Positions 22,704-30,887 of a stretch of DNA of 38,906 nucleotides are shown here, one piece after another. The number at the start of each line of letters is the position of its first letter. Position 1 is the first letter of the stretch. Both the position numbers and the translations under genes were made by a program. Under the pieces are notes generated by a model. The model saw only the letters and a program-made list of their open reading frames with translations. It was not told where the DNA came from and searched no databases. Source of the stretch: Lachnospiraceae bacterium (GTDB taxonomy: Bacteria; Bacillota; Clostridia; Lachnospirales; Lachnospiraceae); the NCBI GenBank assembly GCA_910573755.1, contig CAJTBO010000039.1, positions 1 through 38,906 on the forward strand, written 5' to 3'.

Positions 22704-24146
22704 TTATAAATCCTGCAGGATATCCTTGGGATTTCTCTTCAATATGCCAATACCCGATACACATACAGATATCACAATAAGCAGGGCAATGCCCGAAACA
22801 TCCTGTATTAACATCCCGGAAGTAATTTCTGCCTGCACGCCCACCACATTCTGCCCTGATTTTTCATATGACAATGCCACTTTCCCTTCATCCAGTAAAT
22901 CCTGTTCTCCCGCACTCTGTACCTGCTGTTCTACCAGATAATCCGCCGTCAGGCCTGACACTCCCGGTGCCGCCAAGAAGGAAACCAACACAGCCACTGC
23001 TGCAATCATAAGTGCTTCTGCCATGATCTGGGCCAAAATCCGTATTTTTGAAGTTCCCATTGACAGCATGATTCCAATTTCCCTATTCCGGCTTTTCATC
23101 CAGAACTGAAAAATTAGGAACAGGATAATCAGGCCTGCCCCTGAAATTACCCAGACTAAAATTCTGCTGTACTTCTCCATTTCATTAAAATTTGCGGACA
23201 GGGTATTCATATTTCCGTTATTGTCAATCAGGTCATACCTTTCCCACGCTATATCTACCCCCATTACACTTATCTTTACAGCTTCATATTCATCCACATC
23301 TGCAATCTTAAAATATGCCTTTTCATATAATGGGTCGCCTGCCTTTCCATCCACCTTTTCAGGGAAATCCAAATCCGTAAAAATAATATTTTCAGACCGG
23401 TAAGTATCCCCATACATATAAGGAGCTATAGGTTGGTTTACCCGATAGATACCGACAACTTCTGCTTCATAAATCATAGGATCCTCTTTATCCCGGCAGT
23501 TGCCAAAACTTATTCTGCTTCCAATTTCTAATTGGTTTTTATCTGCAAGCTCTGCTGAAATGACACAGACATCCTTTTCACCTTCTTTAATCATTCTGCC
23601 GTCCATGATAAAAGCATTTCCCGAAAGAAAATTGGAATCCATGGACATATCTTTGTTCCCGACCAGCGACACGCCTCCAAGGTCGCTATACTGATCCATA
23701 TCCTCGTCCTCAATGCGGATAAAACCAACTGGTCTTGCAGCCGTTGTAACTGTTGTAATATTGTAATCGGCAATCCCTTCTGTACCCGCTATTTTTTCGA
23801 TATCCTCCACTAACAGGGTTTCAAAAGAATTATCCGTCCATGTTCTCCAGCTTTCTACTCCGTTTATTGTAATTTTTTCTTGATGGTATCCGCCCAGGCT
23901 GCCTTCCTTATGATCAAGCTGCCTTGATAACTCATCAATCCTCCGATGCCGGTCTGCCTCATTTTCTTCCAGCAGAAGCCCTGCCCCGACTGCCTGCCTT
24001 GTATTATCCTGCATCTGAACAGTTGCTTTTCCACTGCTCATTCCAGCCAACAGTAGCAGGCTGATGGTAAATACAGTTACAAACAGCAGGATGCTTTTTA
24101 CAGGTTTTCTGATAACAGAACGCCATGCCAAACTAAAACCTCTCAT
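22704..24146 (-). CDS. FtsX/MacB-like permease
   Basis: 480 residues: one N-terminal span (about 15-38), a large extracellular domain (about 40-330), then three spans near 335-355, 375-395 and 450-470, with the FtsX-type SRNREIGIMLSMGTSKIRIL loop after the second span. The start lies 3 bases after the stop of the other permease, with GGAGGG in that gene's end. It ends with NPKDIL, typical of the family. Forms a heteromeric transporter with 24150-25367 and the ATPase. Confidence 0.88.
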   Translation of the reverse strand: MRGFSLAWRSVIRKPVKSILLFVTVFTISLLLLAGMSSGKATVQMQDNTRQAVGAGLLLEENEADRHRRIDELSRQLDHKEGSLGGYHQEKITINGVESWRTWTDNSFETLLVEDIEKIAGTEGIADYNITTVTTAARPVGFIRIEDEDMDQYSDLGGVSLVGNKDMSMDSNFLSGNAFIMDGRMIKEGEKDVCVISAELADKNQLEIGSRISFGNCRDKEDPMIYEAEVVGIYRVNQPIAPYMYGDTYRSENIIFTDLDFPEKVDGKAGDPLYEKAYFKIADVDEYEAVKISVMGVDIAWERYDLIDNNGNMNTLSANFNEMEKYSRILVWVISGAGLIILFLIFQFWMKSRNREIGIMLSMGTSKIRILAQIMAEALMIAAVAVLVSFLAAPGVSGLTADYLVEQQVQSAGEQDLLDEGKVALSYEKSGQNVVGVQAEITSGMLIQDVSGIALLIVISVCVSGIGILKRNPKDILQDL

Positions 24147-24149
24147 TTA

Positions 24150-25367
24150 CTATCCCTCCATTTTTGATAAAATGTCTTTTGGGTTTGCCCTTAAAATGGG
24201 CAGCAATGAAATACAGACAGCAATAACCGCTATACAGCCTCCTGCAAAGAACATTGCTGCAATATCCCCTGCCTGTAAGGAAACTGACAGGAGAACTGCC
24301 GTATTTTCTTCCATGAGCAGTTCCTTCATAATTCCTGCCATCCCACTTCCTATTACACAGGCGCCAGATACGGACAAACAAAAGACGGCCGCCGTTTCCA
24401 TAAAAACCTGCATAAGAATATCCGTTTTCTTTTTTCCCATACTGATAAAAACAGCAATTTCCCTTTTTCTCGACCTCATCCACATACAGAGTAATATTGA
24501 AGTAATTGTCACCCCTGCAGCCAGCGTGAATACCAGCATAAGTTTCATCACACGGACTATCCTGTTCAGCGGCACCTCCAGCTGACGATATAATATATCA
24601 GCAGTGGTGATCTCCACTCTGCTGCCCAAAAAATCTTTTAATTCCTGTACCAGAACATCTATCTGATCCGGTTTTTTGGTATATACCGCTATCTTACGGT
24701 AACCCGCATTATCGAATAGCCCCGTATAGGATTCATTGTCAATAAAAATCTGGTTTTCGATACGGTTTACCGCCGGCAGGGTATCCATCTGGTTTCTCTC
24801 ACTTCCCGCAACAAAAACACCTATGATCTTTACATTGATCACACTCCCTGTTTCTGTCCCGACTTCCATCTCATCCCCTATTTCAAGACCATTTGCATCC
24901 GCCAGCGCAAAATTGATCACAGCCCCTTTCCCAGAGCCCTCCGTAATCATATCCCCCTTCATCAGGCGGTATCTTAAGTCACTAAAGGCGCTGTCACGTT
25001 CCAGCTCATCATAAGACAGCAGCGTTACCTTCCAGTTATTTTCTTCCTCGGAATCACTGTTCGTAATGGGATTAAAATTAACGGGATAAACGGCACTGTC
25101 AGCCATGCGGTTGACAGATATCACTCCATCCATATCCCGGATTTTCCTGACCTCATTTTCCGTAATAAATCGGTCACTCCCCTTCACTTCCAGTACCGCC
25201 TTGGTCCCCATCTTTTCCTGCATAGTAATCCGGGAATCCTCTGTGGCATGCAGAATCATGTAAGAACCCAGGATCATGCTGTTTATGAACAGCAATACCA
25301 AAAGTAAAATAAATGTTTTAGACTTCTTCCGGCATAAATACCGGAAGGCAAGCTGATAGAATTTCAA
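24150..25367 (-). CDS. FtsX/MacB-like permease (second)
   Basis: 405 residues with the same four-span plan: span 17-40, extracellular domain, then spans near 275-297, 320-345 and 370-395. It has the SRKREIAVFISMGKKKTDIL loop and a C-terminal NPKDIL. First permease of the operon, 19 bases after the lipoprotein gene. The extracellular domain is shorter than in the partner, so the two are not simple duplicates. Confidence 0.88.
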   Translation of the reverse strand: MKFYQLAFRYLCRKKSKTFILLLVLLFINSMILGSYMILHATEDSRITMQEKMGTKAVLEVKGSDRFITENEVRKIRDMDGVISVNRMADSAVYPVNFNPITNSDSEEENNWKVTLLSYDELERDSAFSDLRYRLMKGDMITEGSGKGAVINFALADANGLEIGDEMEVGTETGSVINVKIIGVFVAGSERNQMDTLPAVNRIENQIFIDNESYTGLFDNAGYRKIAVYTKKPDQIDVLVQELKDFLGSRVEITTADILYRQLEVPLNRIVRVMKLMLVFTLAAGVTITSILLCMWMRSRKREIAVFISMGKKKTDILMQVFMETAAVFCLSVSGACVIGSGMAGIMKELLMEENTAVLLSVSLQAGDIAAMFFAGGCIAVIAVCISLLPILRANPKDILSKMEG

Positions 25368-25386
25368 AATGAATACCTCCTGTTGT

Positions 25387-26046
25387 TCAGGCTGTTCTAT
25401 GGCATATGATAACTTTTGTAGCCGTTACATGATGTGTGTCCTCAAAACTTCCATAGATAATAACACTTGACTGTTTCTTAATGTCAGCTACAGATGCCTG
25501 CTCCAATTCTGCAGTCCCGGTAGAAGTATAGATAGTTGCAATCTGAACCACACAGCCCTCCTGATATGTCACCACTACATTTGTATCTTCACTTTCATAC
25601 CCAGGTGCGGCAACTACGCCAGTTTTTCCGTCATCTTCTGTTGTGGCGGCACTTACTGTACAGCTGCCATCCGAAAATTCCACAACGCTCCCTGTGATAG
25701 CCGCTGATGAATACAGGCTGTCTGCATCCACTTTCTCAACTGTACCATTATCTGTGGTATTACTCTGGTTCTCCTGCGAAGCATCCGCTCCGTCTGTTCC
25801 ATCCCCATCCGGCAGGGAACTGTCTTTGTTTTCCTGGCTGCTATTGCCATCCGTATTATCTGCTTTAGGAGCAATGTTATCATTTTCATCTGAATGCATA
25901 TCCTCGTCATCAAATATGCTGCTTTGATACTCTGTTGCAGGCATATCCCCCACCCCTGTCTTTTCATCTGCGCCAATGCCACACCCCGTAAGAGCTGATA
26001 TGCACAATCCAATTACTAAACCTTTCCACATTTTTTGATTTTTCAT
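25387..26046 (-). CDS. Lipoprotein of the FtsX operon
   Basis: 219 residues: signal with ALTGC lipobox (about 18-22), a long acidic Asp/Asn/Ser-rich linker (about 25-105), then a beta-rich domain (GSVVEFSDGSCTVS, TNVVVTYQEGCVVQIATIYT, VIIYGSFEDTHHVTATKVII). First gene of the operon. It could be a periplasmic-type adaptor or ligand-binding partner of the permeases; the family is not recognised. Confidence 0.75.
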   Translation of the reverse strand: MKNQKMWKGLVIGLCISALTGCGIGADEKTGVGDMPATEYQSSIFDDEDMHSDENDNIAPKADNTDGNSSQENKDSSLPDGDGTDGADASQENQSNTTDNGTVEKVDADSLYSSAAITGSVVEFSDGSCTVSAATTEDDGKTGVVAAPGYESEDTNVVVTYQEGCVVQIATIYTSTGTAELEQASVADIKKQSSVIIYGSFEDTHHVTATKVIICHRTA

Positions 26047-26132
26047 AATAAAAACTTCCTTTCTACTGTTTTTTTCATTTTAACTGCAAAGTCCTAAAAA
26101 AGTCTTGTAATTGGAATCGACTTAAACGTCAC

Positions 26133-26168
26133 TTTTTATAGGATTTTTATAGAATTATCTGCTATACT
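26133..26168 (+). promoter_or_regulatory. Promoter with 11-bp tandem repeats
   Basis: TTTTTATAGG (26133) and TTTTTATAGA (26144), start-to-start 11 bp, then TATACT at 26163-26168 as the -10. There is no good -35, as expected when an OmpR-type regulator binds just upstream. Lies between the lipoprotein start (26046) and the regulator start (26252). Confidence 0.5.
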
Positions 26169-26251
26169 GAATAGAAAAGAATAACCCGCAAATGGAAAAA
26201 TGTCTTTCCAGCCATATGTGGAGCGACACCATGGAAAGAGGATTTGATATC

Positions 26252-26950
26252 ATGAAAATACTATTGCTTGAAGATGATATAGAACTTTGCAGTTCCATAC
26301 AGGATGAACTGCAAAAAGCCGGATATATAGTTGACTGCTGCTATGATGGGGAAACAGCCATGATCCATGCACTGAATATAGAATACTGCTATGACCTGGC
26401 AGTCATTGACCGTATGCTCCCCATCATTGACGGAATGACAATTATTAAGGCCATGCGCCGGAAGGGAATTGCAATTCCTGTCATTATTATTACGGGGATG
26501 TCAGAACTAAATGACAGGATAGAGGGACTGGACAATGGTGCAGATGACTATCTGGTAAAACCTTTTCATATCGCAGAACTGCTTGCCCGCATCAGAGCGC
26601 TGACCAGGCGTCCCGCCGAAATAAAACAGGAAATGCACATTTGCTTTTCCGATCTGTCTTTCAATCAGATGGAACGTATCTTGTCATGCGGCAAAAATTC
26701 CCTGCTTTTAACTGCGAAAGAGTCCGAGGTACTGTCTGCCTTTATAAACCACCCCCAATCCCTCATTACCAGAGAGCAGCTGATATACAAAATTTGGGGA
26801 ACCGATACAGACATCGTACCCGGAAACGTGGATAATTATATTTCTTTTCTCAGGAAACGGTTACGGGAGATAGGAAGCTGCTGCGAAATAAAAACGGTTT
26901 ACGGATCTGGCTATAAATTGGAGGGCAAAAATGCTGGAGCATTTATATAA
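26252..26950 (+). CDS. OmpR-family response regulator
   Basis: 232 residues from MKILLLEDD, with AGAGGA 9 bases upstream; an earlier in-frame ATG has no site. Receiver with D53 in AVIDRMLPIIDG and YLVKPF lysine; winged-helix domain with LLTAKESEVL, SFLRKRLRE and a GSGYKL end. Divergent from the FtsX operon, which it likely controls. It overlaps its kinase by 20 bases. Confidence 0.92.
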   Translation: MKILLLEDDIELCSSIQDELQKAGYIVDCCYDGETAMIHALNIEYCYDLAVIDRMLPIIDGMTIIKAMRRKGIAIPVIIITGMSELNDRIEGLDNGADDYLVKPFHIAELLARIRALTRRPAEIKQEMHICFSDLSFNQMERILSCGKNSLLLTAKESEVLSAFINHPQSLITREQLIYKIWGTDTDIVPGNVDNYISFLRKRLREIGSCCEIKTVYGSGYKLEGKNAGAFI

Positions 26951-28226
26951 AAAACTTCATCTTATTTTTATCAGTTCCATTATGTCCATCATAACCGTCA
27001 TTATTGGGATTTTATGTAATGATTTCATTGATAATAAACAGCAAAACGATAGTATTTTTTTCGGACGGCTTTCTATGTTAATGATTTATGAACTGGAAAA
27101 TCCGGAAAAAAGCCCTCAAACGGTTATCAAGCCCTACGAAGATAACTATTCCATTTTTGCCGTTCTAAAGGATGCACAGGGAAATGTGATTTATCAAAGC
27201 CCTCTCTCATTTCCAACCGATATAACCTTTTTATTAAGTCAATTTACAGAGAAGGCAAATGTTGAATCTGTCACAGCATTGGATCAGACAAAGGCTACAA
27301 CACAAGGCGGGGTTTTATCTTTTTCCGGTAGTTCACATGATAAATATTGGGGAATACCGGCTGTTGTCATTGACAAAAACGGAACCCTGTTTTATCTGAG
27401 CCTGCTGCACCGGCAAAAGACAATTTTTGAACTGATAGGGAAACAACTGCCTTTTTATATACTGCTATGGGTTATCTCCTTATTCTGTATCATAATTGTA
27501 AGCCGATTTCTGCTGAAACACGCTATAGAACCAACCGAAAAAGTATTACAAAGCCAGAAAGGTTTTATTGCCGCTGCCTCCCACGAGCTAAAAGCGCCGC
27601 TTGCAGTCATACTTGCCAACAATGACAAAATAAATAGATTAAGCGACGGCATACCGGATATTAAAAAGGCCGCAAATATTATAGATGCAGAAACTATGCG
27701 AATGTCAAAGTTGATTAAAGATATGCTTTTACTGGCCTCCTCAGATTCCGGAACACGCAATATCAATAAAACAATGGTAAATATTGATACTTTGCTGATC
27801 GCCCTTTATGAAGCTTATGAACCGATATGCGGCCAAAAAGGAATTCCTTTAGATGCAGATTTTATGGATATCCACTTTCCCGTACTATACACAGACCGGG
27901 AATACCTTTTTCAGATCTTAAGCATTTTTATGGATAATGCCATTTCTCATTCTGAAACGAAAGCATCAATCCAAATAAAAGCCACTCTGTCACGCAAGGC
28001 TATAACTATTTCTGTTATTGATCACGGACAGGGAATCTCTGCCGAGGACAAACCTTACATTTTTGACCGCTTTTACTGTGCCGATAAGTCACATACGGAT
28101 AAGTCACATTTTGGTCTTGGACTAAGCATAGCAAAAGAGTTGGCAGAATTTTTGTCTGCGGATGTCGGGATAAAGAATACAGAAGGTGGTGGAGCTACTT
28201 TTTTTCTTACACTTCCGTTAAAATAG
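26931..28226 (+). CDS. Membrane sensor histidine kinase
   Basis: 431 residues: spans at about 11-31 and 172-192 around a 140-residue extracellular sensor, H-box with H218 in AAASHELKAPLAV, N-box DNAISHS, G1 DHGQGIS, F-box FDRFYCADKS and G2 FGLGLSIAKE. Start has GGAGGG 5 bases upstream. Partner of the regulator at 26252. A hairpin follows the stop. Confidence 0.92.
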   Translation: MLEHLYKKLHLIFISSIMSIITVIIGILCNDFIDNKQQNDSIFFGRLSMLMIYELENPEKSPQTVIKPYEDNYSIFAVLKDAQGNVIYQSPLSFPTDITFLLSQFTEKANVESVTALDQTKATTQGGVLSFSGSSHDKYWGIPAVVIDKNGTLFYLSLLHRQKTIFELIGKQLPFYILLWVISLFCIIIVSRFLLKHAIEPTEKVLQSQKGFIAAASHELKAPLAVILANNDKINRLSDGIPDIKKAANIIDAETMRMSKLIKDMLLLASSDSGTRNINKTMVNIDTLLIALYEAYEPICGQKGIPLDADFMDIHFPVLYTDREYLFQILSIFMDNAISHSETKASIQIKATLSRKAITISVIDHGQGISAEDKPYIFDRFYCADKSHTDKSHFGLGLSIAKELAEFLSADVGIKNTEGGGATFFLTLPLK

Positions 28227-28252
28227 GAGCCCCAATCGCCTATTGAATAATG

Positions 28253-28301
28253 AGCAGGAAAGCAAGTTGCGCCAACTTTGTTTATGGTATTGCTTTCTGC
28301 T
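28253..28301 (+). terminator. Hairpin after second kinase gene
   Basis: AGCAGGAAAGCAA pairs with TTGCTTTCTGCT (one bulge), 26 bases after the stop. The T-tract is weak, so termination efficiency is uncertain. Confidence 0.5.
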
Positions 28302-28420
28302 TACTTTAAAATAATGTTCCACACCAAGGGGGCTTATATCATCTTAAATTAATGGTATTATACACAAGCGGCCCTTTTCCTTGTTTCATCAATATTCCAT
28401 TCTTTTTTATCGTTCTTCTG

Positions 28421-28866
28421 TATACTATCACGCAAAACTCCATATTATCACGGAAACTCATATACAAACACGAAAACTCCATGCAGTTTCCGTGTTTGTA
28501 TCATATCCCCCGTTTTTCAACAGCATTTTCCGTCAAGCTAATACCCTTTTCCACAAAAATCGCCAATATCCTACCCCTTTTTACCTTTCCGTTTTATACT
28601 ATCACGGAAACCCCTGACTTTTGCGTGAAAGTATACTTTTGCCTGATAGTAGGATTTTTTCCCCAATCGCCATCCTATCAGCGGCATCCAAAAACATGAA
28701 AAAAGGGTCCACCATCCACCGTGATGAACCCCACCAAACCTCAAAATCCCTTGATTTTAAGCCATTCTTCCATACTTTTGCCTGTTAGTACCAAAAATCC
28801 TATGGCATTATTTCTGAATAGCCGTCTGTGCCGCAATTAGACTTAGTGGACTTTTACCCCGAGGTA
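28421..28866. repeat. Long direct repeat, copy 2
   Basis: Counterpart of 6335-6786. Iteron-like motifs at 28426, 28446 and 28466 (20-bp steps) and the inverted AGTTTCCGTGTTT at 28485-28497. It keeps the TACTATCA...TGATAGTA structure and the two ATACTTTTGCCTG copies. The right end carries a frameshifted remnant of the 3' end of the sigma-like gene. The whole 28302-28947 stretch contains no other gene. Confidence 0.8.
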
Positions 28867-28947
28867 GGCGATTTACTTCTTTTACCCCAACCTATGAGAA
28901 ATTTATTCAGCCCAAGTCTCAATTCAGCCAATCGGCAAATTGCGCTT

Positions 28948-29064
28948 TTATAAGGCATACCATACTTTGCATTTGCCATCTGATGGCTCTGTCAACCTAC
29001 TGTCTTTCGCATAGTCCGCAATATCTCTTTCCATTGCCTCCTGATTTATTATCTCAAAATTCAT
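28948..29064 (-). CDS. Short frame after HepT remnant, doubtful
   Basis: 38 codons starting MNFEIINQEAMERDIADYAK, 7 bases after the HepT remnant stop. No ribosome site is visible, and it stands in decayed DNA. It could be a fragment of an element gene. Not recognised. Confidence 0.2.
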   Translation of the reverse strand: MNFEIINQEAMERDIADYAKDSRLTEPSDGKCKVWYAL

Positions 29065-29071
29065 TTTTTTG

Positions 29072-29422
29072 CTATTCATCATTCTTCTTTAAGATTCTTG
29101 CTATTTCTGTTTTCAATTCCGGAAGATCATGCTGTATAGTTTCCCATGCTGACTAACAGTCCAGATTTGAATACTGATGTGCAAAAATATCCCTGATTCC
29201 ACACCATTCTTTCCACGGAACAACTTTTTCCTGCATTCTCAACTCCTCTGATATTACTTTGCATAACTCCCCTATCTGCAAAATACACATACAGCAGGCA
29301 TTTTAAAAAACCGAATTGCTCAAAAAATTATTGTAATCGTTATCAAACATATCACATGCTTCATCTAACTGACTACAATAGTCCAAAATTTTTTTGAGGA
29401 TAATTATATCTTTATTCTTCAT
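29072..29422 (-). pseudogene. HepT-like (DUF86) toxin gene with two nonsense codons
   Basis: A 117-codon frame reads through as a HEPN-family HepT protein: start MKNKDIIILKKILDYCSQLD, the RxxxxH site RDIFAH, and the tail ETIQHDLPELKTEIARIL. It is broken by TAA after FLSNSVF and by TAG after SNLDC; each is one base from a sense codon. HepT is an RNase-type partner of MntA. It overlaps the mntA-like stop by 11 bases, the normal operon order. Confidence 0.8.
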
Positions 29423-29702
29423 ACAATAATATCTCCGTTCCGTCTATTTCTTTCCTGAAATCATCCTCAATGCCTGCAGTGGTAACCAAATCAACTGAAA
29501 GGTTCAATGCCTCCTGAACCATCTGGCGCATCCCGGAAAGTTTAAGCAACGACATAGACTTTCCTTTTTCCACAAGTAAATCTACATCGCTTTTCTCATT
29601 TGCCGTACCTTTTGCATATGAGCCAAACAGATATAATCTCTTTACCCCATAGGCATGTGCGATAGGAACAACAATTTTCTGAATTTCACTAATATCTGGC
29701 AT
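29412..29702 (-). CDS. mntA: MntA-like minimal nucleotidyltransferase
   Basis: 96 residues with the MNT signature GSYAKGTANEKSDVDLL (about 27-43), the G-S and D-x-D residues that bind metal and nucleotide. In MntA/HepT pairs this protein AMPylates or inhibits the HEPN toxin. Here the toxin partner is a pseudogene, so the antitoxin-like gene is orphaned. The start at 29702 has GGAGG upstream (CATGGAGGTGATTTGGC on the minus strand). Confidence 0.85.
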   Translation of the reverse strand: MPDISEIQKIVVPIAHAYGVKRLYLFGSYAKGTANEKSDVDLLVEKGKSMSLLKLSGMRQMVQEALNLSVDLVTTAGIEDDFRKEIDGTEILLYEE

Positions 29703-29747
29703 GCCAAATCACCTCCATGACTTAGTGTTGAAGTAATATAAAAATAA

Positions 29748-29765
29748 CGGGGAAATTCCCCGCCG
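29748..29765 (-). terminator. Hairpin with T-rich tail upstream of mntA
   Basis: On the minus strand CGGGGAA-T-TTCCCCG followed by TTATTTTTATATT, a good intrinsic terminator. It would end a transcript coming from the 29766-29815 region. Confidence 0.6.
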
Positions 29766-29815
29766 TTCGATGAACCAGGGTCTTTCGACCAGCCCAACCA
29801 GTGTTGCGCTACCAG
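29766..29815 (-). other. tRNA-like fragment before terminator
   Basis: Minus-strand text AGCTGGTAGCGCAACACTGG and GACCCTGGTTCATCGAACGG looks like D-arm and T-arm pieces of a tRNA. No acceptor stem or valid anticodon stem can be folded, so it is at best a decayed or partial tRNA-like sequence. Directly followed by the terminator. The 86-codon frame on the other strand is not a gene. Confidence 0.3.
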
Positions 29816-29896
29816 CTTATTTATATTTTAATATTAATGAAAATATATCCTATTGTCAATCTTGTTTAGAAAAATATGCAAGGCTCTCCTTTCGTT

Positions 29897-29922
29897 CCCT
29901 CACTCGTAGTAAAACCGTAGTC
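29897..29922. repeat. 26-bp direct repeat, copy 1
   Basis: CCCTCACTCGTAGT, AAAA, CCGTAGTC. Matches 30160-30185 with changes in only a few positions. The 29823-30334 gap holds these repeats and the GGGTGCA series but no gene. Confidence 0.55.
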
Positions 29923-30159
29923 TACTACTTTCTCCAATGTCGCACTTTGCCCCGTTCTGCCCCACAACTGCCACTGATTCCCGGCTATCCAACCTGCTGC
30001 CGTGGCAGACGAAAAGTATTTTTATCATAATTTATTCCTTTCTCAAAATACCCGAAAATGCCGTGTTTTGGCACGTTTTGCGGACTTCAAATTTTTAATA
30101 TCAGCACCCTCGTTTTACTACACTTTTTGCAAAATGGGGCAAATCGTGGCAATTCACAG

Positions 30160-30185
30160 CCCTCATTCGTAGTCTTTCCGTAGTC
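30160..30185. repeat. 26-bp direct repeat, copy 2
   Basis: CCCTCATTCGTAGT, CTTT, CCGTAGTC, 263 bp from copy 1. It could be a recombinase or partner-protein site; no protein evidence. Confidence 0.55.
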
Positions 30186-30192
30186 GGACAGG

Positions 30193-30265
30193 GGGTGCAA
30201 AACTACTCCGCTTTTTACGGAAACGGGTGCATTCTCCCGATTGGCGGGTGCATTTAGAGGGTGCA
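30193..30265. repeat. Four GGGTGCA motifs
   Basis: GGGTGCA at 30193, 30225, 30246 and 30259 (steps of 32, 21 and 13 bp). Iteron-like cluster just before the gene at 30335 on the opposite strand. Function unknown. Confidence 0.5.
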
Positions 30266-30334
30266 TTATTTAACGATAAGATTTTCCCCATACATATAAA
30301 TTCGGTATATAATCAAAAATACTAAATATCGGTA

Positions 30335-30691
30335 TCACATTATGACATTTTCTCGTAGAGTAATTATCATAGCGGTCAAAAATTTTGCAAATGCATTACC
30401 ACTTGCCTTTATTATGATAGGAGTTGCAAACTTAATAACAGGACTAAAACCCATACCACTGGTACTAAATTTCCCATTGCGCAATATTGCAATCATACCA
30501 CCATTATCTTCACCAAACAGATACTCCGGTCGCTCTATATCACGATTGCGTATTCTATCAAAAGATTCATATATCTTTCTATTATCACTTTGAGCCGAAA
30601 GCAAAGTAACTATATTGTCTGATATATAGTATGTATATTTGTCATCTCCTACCTTTAGATAACCGCAAAAATTATCTGCTATTTTTCTCAT
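30335..30691 (-). CDS. Unrecognised 118-aa protein, possibly truncated
   Basis: 118 residues from MRKIADNFCGYLKVG, with AAGGAG about 13 bases upstream; a longer start at 30745 has no site. Beta-rich start (GYLKVGDDKYTYYISDN), then EYLFGEDNGGMIAIL and a hydrophobic helix near the end. The N-terminal style recalls the first domain of larger defence-type proteins, but I cannot assign it. The abrupt end (TLRENVIM) and decayed surroundings suggest a fragment. Confidence 0.4.
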   Translation of the reverse strand: MRKIADNFCGYLKVGDDKYTYYISDNIVTLLSAQSDNRKIYESFDRIRNRDIERPEYLFGEDNGGMIAILRNGKFSTSGMGFSPVIKFATPIIIKASGNAFAKFLTAMIITLRENVIM

Positions 30692-30803
30692 AATAAATAA
30701 CCTGCTCCTTAATAATTTCCTTTTGTAATCAGTCACATACATCACTCAAATATTTTTTACTCTTTTTCCAAAAATCTTTTTCTGACTGATATACCATTAC
30801 TCT

Positions 30804-30872
30804 AGTAGATATGGGGATTACTCCCCATACCCCTACACAAAACCGTACGTGCGCTATTAACGCATACGGCTT
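30804..30872 (-). ncRNA. Group II intron domains V and VI
   Basis: Minus strand: a 34-nt domain V at 30839-30872 (AAGCCGUAUGCG, loop, CGCACGUACGGUUUU) with the AGC triad near its start, then a domain VI hairpin GGGGUAUGGGGA/UCCCCAUAUC at 30804-30833. The spacing and sequence are those of bacterial group II introns, so this is the intron 3' end. Confidence 0.8.
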
Positions 30873-30887
30873 TTCACTTTATATTTC

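Noticed and set aside
29766-29815. Functional tRNA gene
   Set aside because: Neither an acceptor stem nor a valid anticodon stem-loop can be formed from the sequence.
29770-30030. 86-codon plus-strand frame
   Set aside because: Antisense to the tRNA-like text and terminator; no ribosome site.
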